Positions 1 through 6,178 of a stretch of DNA of 8,136 nt are shown here, piece by piece. Location: positions 1 through 8,136 of the forward strand of contig CALGHC010000713.1 of the NCBI GenBank assembly GCA_937915965.1, given 5' to 3'. A model generated the notes under the pieces. That model made no database searches. It worked only from the letters and a program-made list of their open reading frames with translations, and was not told where the DNA came from. The position numbers and the translations under genes are program-made. Position 1 is the stretch's first letter; every line of letters starts with the position of its first letter. The DNA is from an uncultured Myxococcales bacterium. Its GTDB lineage: Bacteria; Myxococcota_A; UBA9042.

Positions 1-437
1 CTCTGCTGGTGGCCGGCAGACTCGAGGAGTCCGAGACGCTGCTCTACAAGGCGGTCGAGGGCGCGGGACGCTTGGCCGACCACAATCTGTTGTCTGACGC
101 CGCGCGCAATCTGGCGCTGTGTGCGCGCACGCGCGACGACACCGCGCGCGCAGTCACCTGGGCCCGCCGCAGCGTCGCGGCCGCGCAGCTCAGCGACGTA
201 CTGCGAACCCGGGCGGCGTCCCTGCAGACCCTCGGCGAGGTCCTGGCGGACACCGACGATGCCGATGCTGCAGACGCGGCGTTCGAGAGAGCCGCTCAGA
301 TCTGGGAGCAGGCCGACGAGCGTCGCGACCTGCAGAGTTGCCTGCAAACCCACGCGGCCTTCCTGATGCGCCTGAATCGCACCGATGCCGCGCAGGCGGT
401 GATGGCGCGCATGGACGAGCTCGCCGCGCGCACCTAG
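1..437 (+). CDS. TPR-repeat protein, C-terminal fragment
   Basis: The reading frame is open at the left edge (codons run from base 3) and ends at TAG 435-437, so only about the last 144 residues are seen. The GTG at 9 is probably an internal Val codon and not the true start. The visible part is entirely alpha-helical and Ala/Leu/Arg-rich, with paired helices of TPR type: segments such as RAVTWARRSVAAAQL and AAFERAAQIWEQADERRD fit the small-large residue pattern of TPR helices. No catalytic motif is visible. In myxobacterial-type genomes such TPR tails often end large Ser/Thr kinases, AAA ATPases or regulators; that identity is only inferred, because the upstream domains lie outside the window. 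TPRs normally serve as protein-protein interaction surfaces. It is followed by a 393-nt gap, so it is unlikely to be tightly coupled to the sigma gene downstream. Confidence 0.8.
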   Translation, partial: LLVAGRLEESETLLYKAVEGAGRLADHNLLSDAARNLALCARTRDDTARAVTWARRSVAAAQLSDVLRTRAASLQTLGEVLADTDDADAADAAFERAAQIWEQADERRDLQSCLQTHAAFLMRLNRTDAAQAVMARMDELAART

Positions 438-518
438 CCGCGCCGGTGGCCCGCGAACCTGGCCGCGCCGGCTGCCTGCAAATCGGGACGTCCGCTGGAG
501 CTCGGCGAACAGTAGTGG

Positions 519-531
519 TGTCAACCTGACA
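519..531. promoter_or_regulatory. Candidate operator: TGTCA-N3-TGACA inverted repeat
   Basis: A perfect 5-bp inverted repeat (TGTCA acc TGACA) lies about 300 nt upstream of the sigma start. The same half-site recurs in opposite arrangement at 635-648. The arms are short, so chance is a real alternative. I cannot name a regulator. Confidence 0.2.
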
Positions 532-634
532 TTCGTCTGGCCTGCTCGGCGGCCGCGCGATCGGCACGGATAGTGGACTTACGTCCCTGTTTTCCGCCGA
601 TTGCACGTAATACCCCCCATCGCTGCAGCGTCCA

Positions 635-648
635 TGACAGCCGTGTCA
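635..648. promoter_or_regulatory. Candidate operator: TGACA-N4-TGTCA inverted repeat
   Basis: A perfect 5-bp inverted repeat (TGACA gccg TGTCA) in the sigma leader. It uses the same pentamers as the repeat at 519-531, in reversed order. This fits a dimeric DNA-binding protein site, but no regulator can be named and the length is close to what chance gives. Confidence 0.2.
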
Positions 649-674
649 CGGTCGTCGGCCCTGACGAGATCCGA

Positions 675-732
675 TGGTGGCTCGCCATCTCTCGAACCCG
701 CTGTTTTCAAGACAGCTTCGGCACTCGGCGAG
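675..732 (-). other. tRNA-Ser-like remnant or nested stem-loop (not a normal tRNA)
   Basis: Read on the minus strand, this stretch carries in order: GCCGAGTG and GAAG (D-arm-like words of serine tRNAs), a perfect 5-bp stem GCTGT/ACAGC closing the 7-nt loop CTTGAAA (the loop of a UGA-anticodon Ser tRNA), GGGTTCGA (T-arm-like), and CCACCA. An outer 6-bp stem CTCGCC/GGCGAG (bases 732-727 with 686-681) encloses it. It is not a functional tRNA by normal rules: there is no variable arm, the T-stem does not pair, and the total is only about 58 nt. It may be a decayed tRNA-Ser fragment, a tRNA-like RNA, or coincidence. On the plus strand the same nested inverted repeats would fold in the sigma leader, and a competing hairpin GATGG/CCATC (673-677 with 685-689) would exclude the outer stem. 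Confidence 0.25.
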
Positions 733-777
733 AAAGTGGTCGCGGACTTGCACCTGTCTCCCCCGGACGGCCCAGTC

Positions 778-801
778 GCGGCAGTCCGCGATGACTGCCG
801 C
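778..801 (+). promoter_or_regulatory. 9-bp hairpin in the 5' leader just before the sigma RBS
   Basis: A perfect stem GCGGCAGTC (778-786) pairs with GACTGCCGC (793-801) around the 6-nt loop CGCGAT. It is followed by a run of C, not U, so it is not a standard terminator. It ends 17 nt before the ribosome binding site (819-823). Its position fits an mRNA-stability or translation-control element, but no known riboswitch or leader family is recognised. Confidence 0.4.
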
Positions 802-818
802 CCCCCGCCACTGCGACC

Positions 819-823
819 AGGAG
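819..823 (+). promoter_or_regulatory. Ribosome binding site of the sigma factor gene
   Basis: AGGAG sits 7 nt upstream of the ATG at 831. This fixes the start of the sigma gene and argues against longer or alternative frames through the leader. Confidence 0.7.
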
Positions 824-830
824 ACAGCCC

Positions 831-2558
831 ATGCCGCACAACGCCGCGACCGAAGAGCTTGAAGACTGTACCGACGACCGCAACGAGGAAATCGGCGACG
901 AAGACACCAACGACATGGGGCCTCGCGCCGAAGATCTGGCCGAAGATCTGGTCGGGGACGGTGGACATGGGGCCGGCGAGGCTGAACTTCACAGGGGCGA
1001 CGACGACTCCGCGTTGGCACATATGCAGCGCCGCCACGATCTGGTCGCCGCCAGCGTCAGTTCGTCCGAGATGGTGGTTGAGCAGCGTCGCGGCCGCCCT
1101 GGTCGATCCACCGATGCGCTTTCGACCCACTCGGCCCGTCAGGTTGATCCGACCGTGCTGTACTTGCATGGGATCGGACGTGTCTCGCTGCTGACCCGGG
1201 AAGGTGAGGCCGAGATCTCGCAGCGCATGGAGGGGGCGTCCGCGGCGATCATTGAGGTCCTGGAGGGGCACCCGCAGTCGAGCGTTCTGCTCCGCGAGGT
1301 CCCGCGCGAGATGGCCGAAGACCACGATCTGCTGCGCGAATGGACAACCGAATGGGACTGGCGCGACCGCGACGCGCGCTTGACCACGCTGGCCCGGGCC
1401 GACCGCTTCCGCACCCGGGTGGTCGAGCTCGACGAGGAGATCGACCGACTCGCCGCTTGCGGCACGCCCGGTCAGACCCAGGATGACCCGCTGAATCAGG
1501 CGATGCGCGCCAAGTTCCGAACCTTCTGGGAGAATCGTGTCGGAGAGCGCCTGATTCGAACGGCTCTGGAGATCTACCGGGACCTGGCGAGCGACTGCCT
1601 GCGGACCGAGCAGGAGCTGCGCGCCGGCCTCGAGGACGCCCACATGGACCGCGCCGAGTTGGCGCGCCTCGACTGCGAGGCGCTTCTCTCCCGCCGCGCA
1701 CGCAGCGACCGGGCTCGGGCGCGCAAGGAAGTCGCCGGCCATGCCCTGGAGGCGCTTCGAGGCGCCGCCGCGTTCGGTGGGACCGCCGAGGAGGCGTCGC
1801 GTGGACTGCGCATCCTGCGCGACTCGCAGCGCACCATCGACGAGGCCCGCAGCGTGATGATCCAGGCGAACCTGCGCCTGGTCGTTTCGATCGCCAAGCG
1901 CTACGCCAACCGCGGGATGCACCTGTTGGACCTGGTTCAAGAGGGCAACATTGGCCTCATCAAAGCCGTTGAGAAGTTCGAGTGGCAGCGTGGCCACAAG
2001 TTCTCGACCTACGCCACGTGGTGGATCCGCCAGTCGATCACGCGATCCATCGCCGACTACGGCCGAACCATCCGCATCCCGGTCCACCTCATCGAAGCCC
2101 TCAATCGGATCATGCGAGAGCGAGCGGCCCTCGAACAAGAGCTCGGCCGCGAGCCCGAGGTACCGGAGGTCGCGGAGCGAACGGGCCAGTCGATTGAGCA
2201 GGTCGAGCACATCCTCAAGATGGTCCGCGCCCCCCTGTCACTCGACGCGACGGTCGGTGACGATGACGCCCAGCTGTCGGACTTCATCGAAGACGAGAAG
2301 GCGATCCGTCCGTTGGAGGAGTGCATGAAGGCCGACCTGGCCGAGCACACCCGCCGCCTGATGGCCCGCCTTGCGCCGCGCGAAGAGGCCGTGCTGCGGA
2401 TGCGCTTTGGGATCGGCTGCGAGCAGACGCTGACCCTTGAGCAGGTCGGCACGAAGTTCAACCTGACACGCGAGCGAATCCGCCAGATTGAAAGTGCTGC
2501 GCTCAAGAAACTGCGTCTGGCCGAACCCGCCGACTGCATTCAGTATCATGAGGGCTGA
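831..2558 (+). CDS. RNA polymerase sigma factor, sigma-70 (RpoD/SigA-like) family
   Basis: This 575-residue protein directs RNA polymerase to promoters. Residues 1-100 are acidic and unlike anything I recognise; they occupy the place of region 1.1. Region 1.2 begins at D106-P107 (DPTVLYLHGIGRVSLLTREGE). Residues about 138-340 form a charged helical insert like the non-conserved region of large RpoD proteins. Region 2 runs from about N347, with the core-binding DLVQEGNIGLIKAVEKF and the -10 recognition segment YATWWIRQSITRS (394-406). H419 and E422 match the extended -10 contacts of region 3.0. Region 4.2 (about 535-562) holds the helix-turn-helix TRERIRQIE, with R547, E548 and R551 at the -35 contact positions. 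All DNA-reading residues are therefore kept, so canonical -35/-10 promoters are expected. ADYGR replaces the usual ADQAR at 408-412. AGGAG lies upstream of ATG 831. Group 1 (housekeeping) versus group 2 cannot be settled from this window. Confidence 0.95.
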   Translation: MPHNAATEELEDCTDDRNEEIGDEDTNDMGPRAEDLAEDLVGDGGHGAGEAELHRGDDDSALAHMQRRHDLVAASVSSSEMVVEQRRGRPGRSTDALSTHSARQVDPTVLYLHGIGRVSLLTREGEAEISQRMEGASAAIIEVLEGHPQSSVLLREVPREMAEDHDLLREWTTEWDWRDRDARLTTLARADRFRTRVVELDEEIDRLAACGTPGQTQDDPLNQAMRAKFRTFWENRVGERLIRTALEIYRDLASDCLRTEQELRAGLEDAHMDRAELARLDCEALLSRRARSDRARARKEVAGHALEALRGAAAFGGTAEEASRGLRILRDSQRTIDEARSVMIQANLRLVVSIAKRYANRGMHLLDLVQEGNIGLIKAVEKFEWQRGHKFSTYATWWIRQSITRSIADYGRTIRIPVHLIEALNRIMRERAALEQELGREPEVPEVAERTGQSIEQVEHILKMVRAPLSLDATVGDDDAQLSDFIEDEKAIRPLEECMKADLAEHTRRLMARLAPREEAVLRMRFGIGCEQTLTLEQVGTKFNLTRERIRQIESAALKKLRLAEPADCIQYHEG

Positions 2559-2598
2559 CTGAAGAATCGACGACGCACGTTCTGAGGGACCGTGCTCC

Positions 2599-2634
2599 GC
2601 GGCCGGCGGGTTGCCAATGCGGCCCGCCGGCCGT
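2599..2634 (+). terminator. Probable intrinsic terminator after the sigma factor gene
   Basis: A perfect 11-bp GC stem, CGGCCGGCGGG (2600-2610) with CCCGCCGGCCG (2623-2633), is extended by a G-U pair at the base and by U-G, U-G, G-C and C-G pairs inside, leaving the tetraloop CAAT. It starts 41 nt after the sigma stop codon. The tail (TCGTATTTG) is only modestly T-rich, so termination may be inefficient or Rho-assisted. Confidence 0.6.
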
Positions 2635-2673
2635 CGTATTTGAGCGGTCGTGCCGCTGAGGCGGCCGGGTCGC

Positions 2674-2703
2674 TTGCAGGCCACGGGAGCCATGCGCTAG
2701 ATT
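2674..2703 (+). promoter_or_regulatory. Candidate sigma-70-type promoter of the lipoprotein gene
   Basis: TTGCAG (2674-2679, 3 of 6 bases of TTGACA) is followed after 18 nt by TAGATT (2698-2703, 4 of 6 bases of TATAAT). It lies downstream of the terminator hairpin and about 80 nt before the start codon, which is the expected place. The matches are imperfect, so this is a guess based on position and pattern. Confidence 0.4.
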
Positions 2704-2785
2704 CCCTGTTCGAACGAGCCAACATGGGGCGCCGAGCCCTCTCCCGCTGCGCTGCAGCGCTCCATTCGAATGCACGGAGCTCGCG

Positions 2786-5095
2786 ATGACCGACCCACGC
2801 CCAAGCCGAAAGCGCCGCCCGACGGTGGCGGCTCTACCTATTGCGTGTACCTTCGTGCTGGTCGCCGTGGCGGCGGCCTGCTCGAGCAGCGACGGCAACG
2901 CAGGCCCCACAGGCGGCGGTTCGGACGCATCCACCACGCTCGGGGACGCGGGGGATGACACGGGCGGGACGGATGTCGCGGTCGACAGCGTCGAACAGGC
3001 CGACCAGGGCGAACCAGACAGCGCTGCCGACGTCGATGAAGACGCCGGCGCCAGCGACGTCGGCGAGCCGGACGCAGTCGAAGCCGACCTCGTCGGTGAC
3101 GTCGACGACGACGCGGGCGCGGACGCGACCGATGCCACGACGACGGACATCAGCGACGGTGGCTCGCCGGATGTGCCGACGATCGACCCCAACGTCTGCC
3201 TTGTGGACGCCGACTGCCCCCCAATCGGTCTTGGGCCGTGCTGGTCGGGGAAATGCAACGTCGACAGCGGAGCGTGTGAGGCGACCAGCGCAGCGGACGG
3301 AGCGAAATGCAAAGCCGCCGGGCCGTGTGCGCTGGAAGGCGTATGCAAGCAGGGTGTTTGCGCGGCAGGCAACGCTTGCAACAAGCAGCCCTGCGTACCC
3401 AAGCCCCTCTCGTGTGGCGCGTCGTTGCAGATCGATCTGGGTGCCAGTGGCGCCTCGAAGATGAACGCCTACTCGTGCTCGCCGTGGCAGTGGACCGGCG
3501 GTGAGACGGTGGTCGCGCTAGCGAGCGAGGTGACCGTCGCCGCCGACGTGATCTTGACCGGGGCCGACAAGGCCGGCGCTGAGATCTTCCTCATCGCGGC
3601 GGGCACCGATACCTGCGCGCCAGGAACCTGCGCCGCCCACGGCACGAAGCTCAAGTTCGGGCTCGGCCCGAAAGTGCAGCGCCTGATCGTGATCGACACG
3701 AAGGCCGCGGCGACTGGAAACGTCACATTGACCGTCGAGTGCCAGCAGCCGACGGGCTGCGGCAACGGAATCTGCAACCCGGGGGAGACCTGCGGCACTT
3801 GCCCCAAAGACTGCGGCGCGTGCGCATGCGGCGACGGCATCTGTCAGGCGGGCAGCGAAGACTGTTCGTCGTGCGGCGCCGATTGCGGGGTCTGCTTGCC
3901 CGGCTGCGCGACGGTATCGAGCAGCCCCGGATGTGGAGGCTGCGAGTGTGAGAAGTGCGTCTGCGACATGGACTCGTACTGTTGCCAGTCAGCGTGGGAC
4001 TCGATCTGCATGAGCGAGTGCGCCAGCGCCGCGTGCAACGGTGCGCCGTGCCCGACTGGAGGCTTGTGCGGCGACGACAAATGCAGCGGCGGCGAAGACT
4101 TCTCAACGTGCCCCAACGACTGCAAGCCAGCGGTGAAGTGCGGTGACGGGCTGTGCGTGGCGGGCGAGGTCTGCACGACGTGTCCGATCGACTGCGGGTC
4201 GTGCGCCGACGAAGGTGGAGGGACGCCTGGTGGCGGGGTCTGCGGCGACGACAAGTGCGAGGCGAACGAAAGCTGCGCCACCTGCGCCCAAGACTGTGGC
4301 GCGTGCGACGCAAGCTGCCAGGCGGGCGGCGCTGCCGGCTGCCCTGGATGCGCCTGCGAGACGTGCGTCTGCGCCATGGACAGTTACTGCTGCGCGTCGG
4401 CCTGGGACAGCATCTGCGTGAACGAGTGCAGCCAGCAGTGCGAGGGCCCGGTGTGCCCGGTGCCCTTCTGCGGCGATGGAGCCTGCGGCGGGTCGGAGAC
4501 CTGCAGCAACTGCATCATCGACTGCGGCGCGTGCACCAATGGCTGCATGGCGCATCCTGCAGGCGGCTGCCAGGGCTGCGACTGCGAGAGCTGCGTGATC
4601 GCTGCCAAGCCAGAGTGCGCAAACGCTTGGACCGACATCTGCGTCGAGACATGCGCTGGCTCATGCGACAGCTGCAACGTGACGTGCGGCAACGGCTTCT
4701 GTGAGAAGGGTGAGACCTGCGCCGGCTGCCCGAGCGACTGCGGCGGCTGCCCGACGGGCTGCGGAGACGATGTCTGCGCGCTGGGCGAAACCTGCAGCGG
4801 CTGCCCGATGGACTGCGGTTCCTGCTACGGCGAAGCATTCTGCGGAGATGGCAGCTGCGAGATGGCCGAGACCAAGGCGACCTGCCCGAAGGACTGCGGC
4901 TACTGCGGCGACGGCAAGTGCGACGACTCCGAAAGCAAGGAGAGCTGCAAGGCCGACTGCGATCTTGGCAGCTGCGACGGCAAGTGCGGCGGCAGCGCCA
5001 AGAACCCCGACGGCTCGACCTGCTACTGCGACGAGGCATGCACCGGTTTCGGCGACTGCTGTCCCGACTACGACGCCTACTGCCCCGGTGGTTGA
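2786..5095 (+). CDS. Large cysteine-rich modular lipoprotein with C-terminal somatomedin-B-like domain
   Basis: This 769-residue protein begins with a basic n-region (RKRR, 8-11), a hydrophobic core and a lipobox-like site ending AAAC (C32), so it is probably a lipidated envelope protein. Residues 33-137 are an Asp/Ala/Thr-rich, Cys-free linker. Residues 138-203 are a Cys-rich segment. Residues 207-320 look like a beta-rich, PPC-like domain (YSCSPWQWTGGE at 229-240). From 325 to 725 there are ten modules with the usual spacing C-x4-C-x5-C-x2-C-x3-C-x2-C, starting CG[DN], interleaved with three Cys/Trp modules (about 374-417, 511-552, 587-630). Residues 730-766 match a somatomedin-B domain. 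I count about 114 Cys in all, consistent with an exported disulfide-bonded protein. GGAG (2776-2779) lies 6 nt before ATG 2786. There is no catalytic motif; adhesion, cell-surface structure or ligand binding is inferred only. The start, export and domain layout are firm; the function is unknown. Confidence 0.92.
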   Translation: MTDPRPSRKRRPTVAALPIACTFVLVAVAAACSSSDGNAGPTGGGSDASTTLGDAGDDTGGTDVAVDSVEQADQGEPDSAADVDEDAGASDVGEPDAVEADLVGDVDDDAGADATDATTTDISDGGSPDVPTIDPNVCLVDADCPPIGLGPCWSGKCNVDSGACEATSAADGAKCKAAGPCALEGVCKQGVCAAGNACNKQPCVPKPLSCGASLQIDLGASGASKMNAYSCSPWQWTGGETVVALASEVTVAADVILTGADKAGAEIFLIAAGTDTCAPGTCAAHGTKLKFGLGPKVQRLIVIDTKAAATGNVTLTVECQQPTGCGNGICNPGETCGTCPKDCGACACGDGICQAGSEDCSSCGADCGVCLPGCATVSSSPGCGGCECEKCVCDMDSYCCQSAWDSICMSECASAACNGAPCPTGGLCGDDKCSGGEDFSTCPNDCKPAVKCGDGLCVAGEVCTTCPIDCGSCADEGGGTPGGGVCGDDKCEANESCATCAQDCGACDASCQAGGAAGCPGCACETCVCAMDSYCCASAWDSICVNECSQQCEGPVCPVPFCGDGACGGSETCSNCIIDCGACTNGCMAHPAGGCQGCDCESCVIAAKPECANAWTDICVETCAGSCDSCNVTCGNGFCEKGETCAGCPSDCGGCPTGCGDDVCALGETCSGCPMDCGSCYGEAFCGDGSCEMAETKATCPKDCGYCGDGKCDDSESKESCKADCDLGSCDGKCGGSAKNPDGSTCYCDEACTGFGDCCPDYDAYCPGG
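3758..4960 (+). repeat. Array of ten six-Cys modules with three interleaved Cys/Trp modules (coding repeat)
   Basis: Within the lipoprotein, six-Cys modules start at residues 325, 348, 428, 452, 486, 562, 634, 659, 686 and 707. The core is CG[DN]-x2-C, an E (often ET or ES), then C-x2-CP-x-DCG-x-C. The modules at 428, 686 and 707 have lost the third Cys, and those at 428 and 707 also lack the last one. The other module type, with CVC-x-MDSYCC-x-SAWDSIC in copies 1 and 2, occurs at about 374-417, 511-552 and 587-630. The third copy has lost the CVC and CC Cys pairs but keeps Trp615 and Cys619. The alternation suggests growth by unit duplication followed by drift. Confidence 0.85.
4973..5083 (+). 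other. Somatomedin-B-like domain at the lipoprotein C-terminus
   Basis: Cysteines 730, 734, 746, 748, 752, 758, 759 and 766 have spacing C-x3-C-x11-C-x-C-x3-C-x5-CC-x6-C. From memory, the vitronectin somatomedin-B domain has the same spacing except x9 in the second gap. The diagnostic CYCDEAC and GDCCPDYDAYC stretches are both present. Four disulfides are expected. In animals this fold binds protein partners; the partner of this copy is unknown. Confidence 0.8.
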
Positions 5096-6050
5096 GCGCC
5101 CGACAGCGGCACGCTCCGCCGGCCGAGTCGACGCGGACTCAAGCGGGATCGGGTTCGGGCGCAGCGACAGCCAGGGGCGACCGCTCCTTGTGCTGCTCGA
5201 CGGCTCGCACGCGATCTTCCGGGCCTACTTCGCCATTCGTTCGATGAGCAGCCCGTCGGGGGCACCTACCAACGCGGTCTTTGGCTTCACCGGCGCGCTG
5301 CTGCGCCTGCTTGAGCGCTGGCGCCCTGACTACACGGCGATCTGTTTCGACACAGCCGGTGGTACCTTTCGGGACGCAATCGACCCCGCCTACAAGGCCA
5401 ACCGACCGCCAATGCCCGAGGACCTGCGCACGCAGTGGCCCATCGTCGTGCGGCTCTGCCGGGAGTTAGGGCTGCCGGTGCTTGAGCAAGTCGGTATCGA
5501 GGCTGACGATATCATCGCGACCCTCGCCTGCCGCGGCCGCGAAGCCGGCATGGACGTGCTGATCGTGTCCGGCGACAAGGATCTGATGCAGCTGGTGATC
5601 GACGGCGACGGCGAGCGCGGCGCAGTGCGGCAGCTCGACGAGCGCAACAACATCGTCTTTGATCCTCCAGCTGTTGCTGAGAAATGGGGCGTTGCCCCGG
5701 TCCAGGTCGCCGACCTGCTGGCGATCATGGGCGACGCCGTGGACAACATCGCCGGCATCCGAGGCATCGGCCGCAAGGGGGCAGCGAAGCTCCTGAACGA
5801 GCATGGCACGATCGCGGGTGTGTACGCCGCTATCGAACAGATCGCGTCCGAACGCACCCGCCGGCTGCTCGAGGAAGGTCGCGACGCCGTCGCACTGGCC
5901 CAGCGCCTCGTCGCGCTGGTGACCGACGCCGACTTGCCCATTGCCGTGACCGACCTCGCCCCACAGCCCGCCGACCGAGAGGCGCTGACGGCGACGTTCA
6001 CCGAGCTCGGCTTCCAGCGCCTGCTCGCCCGCTTCGCCGACCAGCCGTAG
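5088..6050 (+). CDS. Stand-alone 5'-3' exonuclease / flap endonuclease (PolA N-terminal type)
   Basis: This protein resembles the 5'-nuclease domain of DNA polymerase I, without polymerase domains. It probably removes RNA primers and 5' flaps during replication or repair in the cytoplasm. Numbering from GTG 5088, the metal ligands known from T5/PolA nucleases are all present: D38 (LLDGS), D88 (CFDTAGGTFR), E138/D140/D141 (IEADDI), D163/D165 (SGDKD) and D216/D219 (MGDAVDN). R45 and the YKANRPPMP segment (102-110) match DNA-binding residues. The helix-three-turn-helix IAGIRGIGRKGAAKLL follows directly. The length of 320 residues fits the family (about 290-310). Start choice is uncertain: GTG 5088 overlaps the lipoprotein stop (TGA 5093-5095) but has no clear RBS. 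GTG 5190 has AGGGG 12 nt upstream but would cut into the first beta strand. The overlap suggests co-transcription with the lipoprotein gene, with no obvious functional link. Confidence 0.9.
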   Translation: MVERPTAARSAGRVDADSSGIGFGRSDSQGRPLLVLLDGSHAIFRAYFAIRSMSSPSGAPTNAVFGFTGALLRLLERWRPDYTAICFDTAGGTFRDAIDPAYKANRPPMPEDLRTQWPIVVRLCRELGLPVLEQVGIEADDIIATLACRGREAGMDVLIVSGDKDLMQLVIDGDGERGAVRQLDERNNIVFDPPAVAEKWGVAPVQVADLLAIMGDAVDNIAGIRGIGRKGAAKLLNEHGTIAGVYAAIEQIASERTRRLLEEGRDAVALAQRLVALVTDADLPIAVTDLAPQPADREALTATFTELGFQRLLARFADQP

Positions 6051-6074
6051 CTTGTGAGGCGCGCTCGCTGGTCG
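6038..6074 (+). terminator. Inverted repeat spanning the exonuclease stop codon; weak terminator candidate
   Basis: CGACCAGC (6038-6045) is perfectly complementary to GCTGGTCG (6067-6074) across a 21-nt loop that contains the TAG stop (6048-6050). There is no T-tract afterwards (TCTCCG), so at best it is a weak or Rho-linked terminator or a 3'-end stabiliser. Chance pairing is possible. Confidence 0.25.
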
Positions 6075-6178
6075 TCTCCGCGCGGCTCGGGCACAGTCGC
6101 GTCAATGACCCCTGGGCCGACCGATGGAGCCGGGCACGGGGTCCGACAGTCCACGTGCGGTGGCGGGGCCTGATTGCC

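Larger units (their letters stand above)
438..830 (+). other. 393-nt non-coding leader upstream of the sigma factor gene
   Basis: No convincing gene is present; the open frames here, including those running on into the sigma gene in other frames, look like high-GC shadows. The stretch contains two inverted repeats with a shared TGTCA/TGACA half-site (519-531 and 635-648), a nested stem-loop (681-732), and a 9-bp hairpin (778-801) immediately before the ribosome binding site of the sigma gene. I could not place a confident -35/-10 pair. TAATAC at 608-613 is the nearest -10-like hexamer but has no good -35 partner. No clear terminator follows the TPR gene; the 10-base direct repeat GCCGCGCCGG (437-446 and 462-471) is the only local structure there. 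Confidence 0.6.

Noticed and set aside
601..623. TTGCAC as a -35 box upstream of the sigma gene
   Set aside because: No -10-like hexamer lies at 16-18 nt spacing (TGCAGC there), so it is not supported as a promoter.
675..745. Plus-strand selenocysteine tRNA suggested by the loop TTTCAAG with a TCA triplet
   Set aside because: There is no T-arm, no long acceptor or variable arm, and ten unpaired bases separate the D-like hairpin from the anticodon-like stem.
579..2210. 543-codon open frame on the minus strand opposite the sigma gene
   Set aside because: It mirrors the sigma coding sequence, as expected in high-GC DNA, shows no recognisable domain, and the plus-strand frame has unambiguous sigma motifs.
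2503..3402. 299-codon minus-strand frame across the sigma/lipoprotein gap
   Set aside because: Its Ser/Ala/Pro-rich low-complexity translation is the antisense of the Asp-rich linker, and it runs through the terminator hairpin.
3758..4960. Regularly spaced repeats resembling a CRISPR or tandem DNA array
   Set aside because: The repeats are in-frame protein modules with diverged codons and irregular spacing, so they are coding, not CRISPR.
4701..5087. Upstream extension of the exonuclease frame into the lipoprotein gene
   Set aside because: The Ala/Arg/Thr-rich translation is the out-of-frame reading of the Cys modules; nuclease similarity begins only near 5180.
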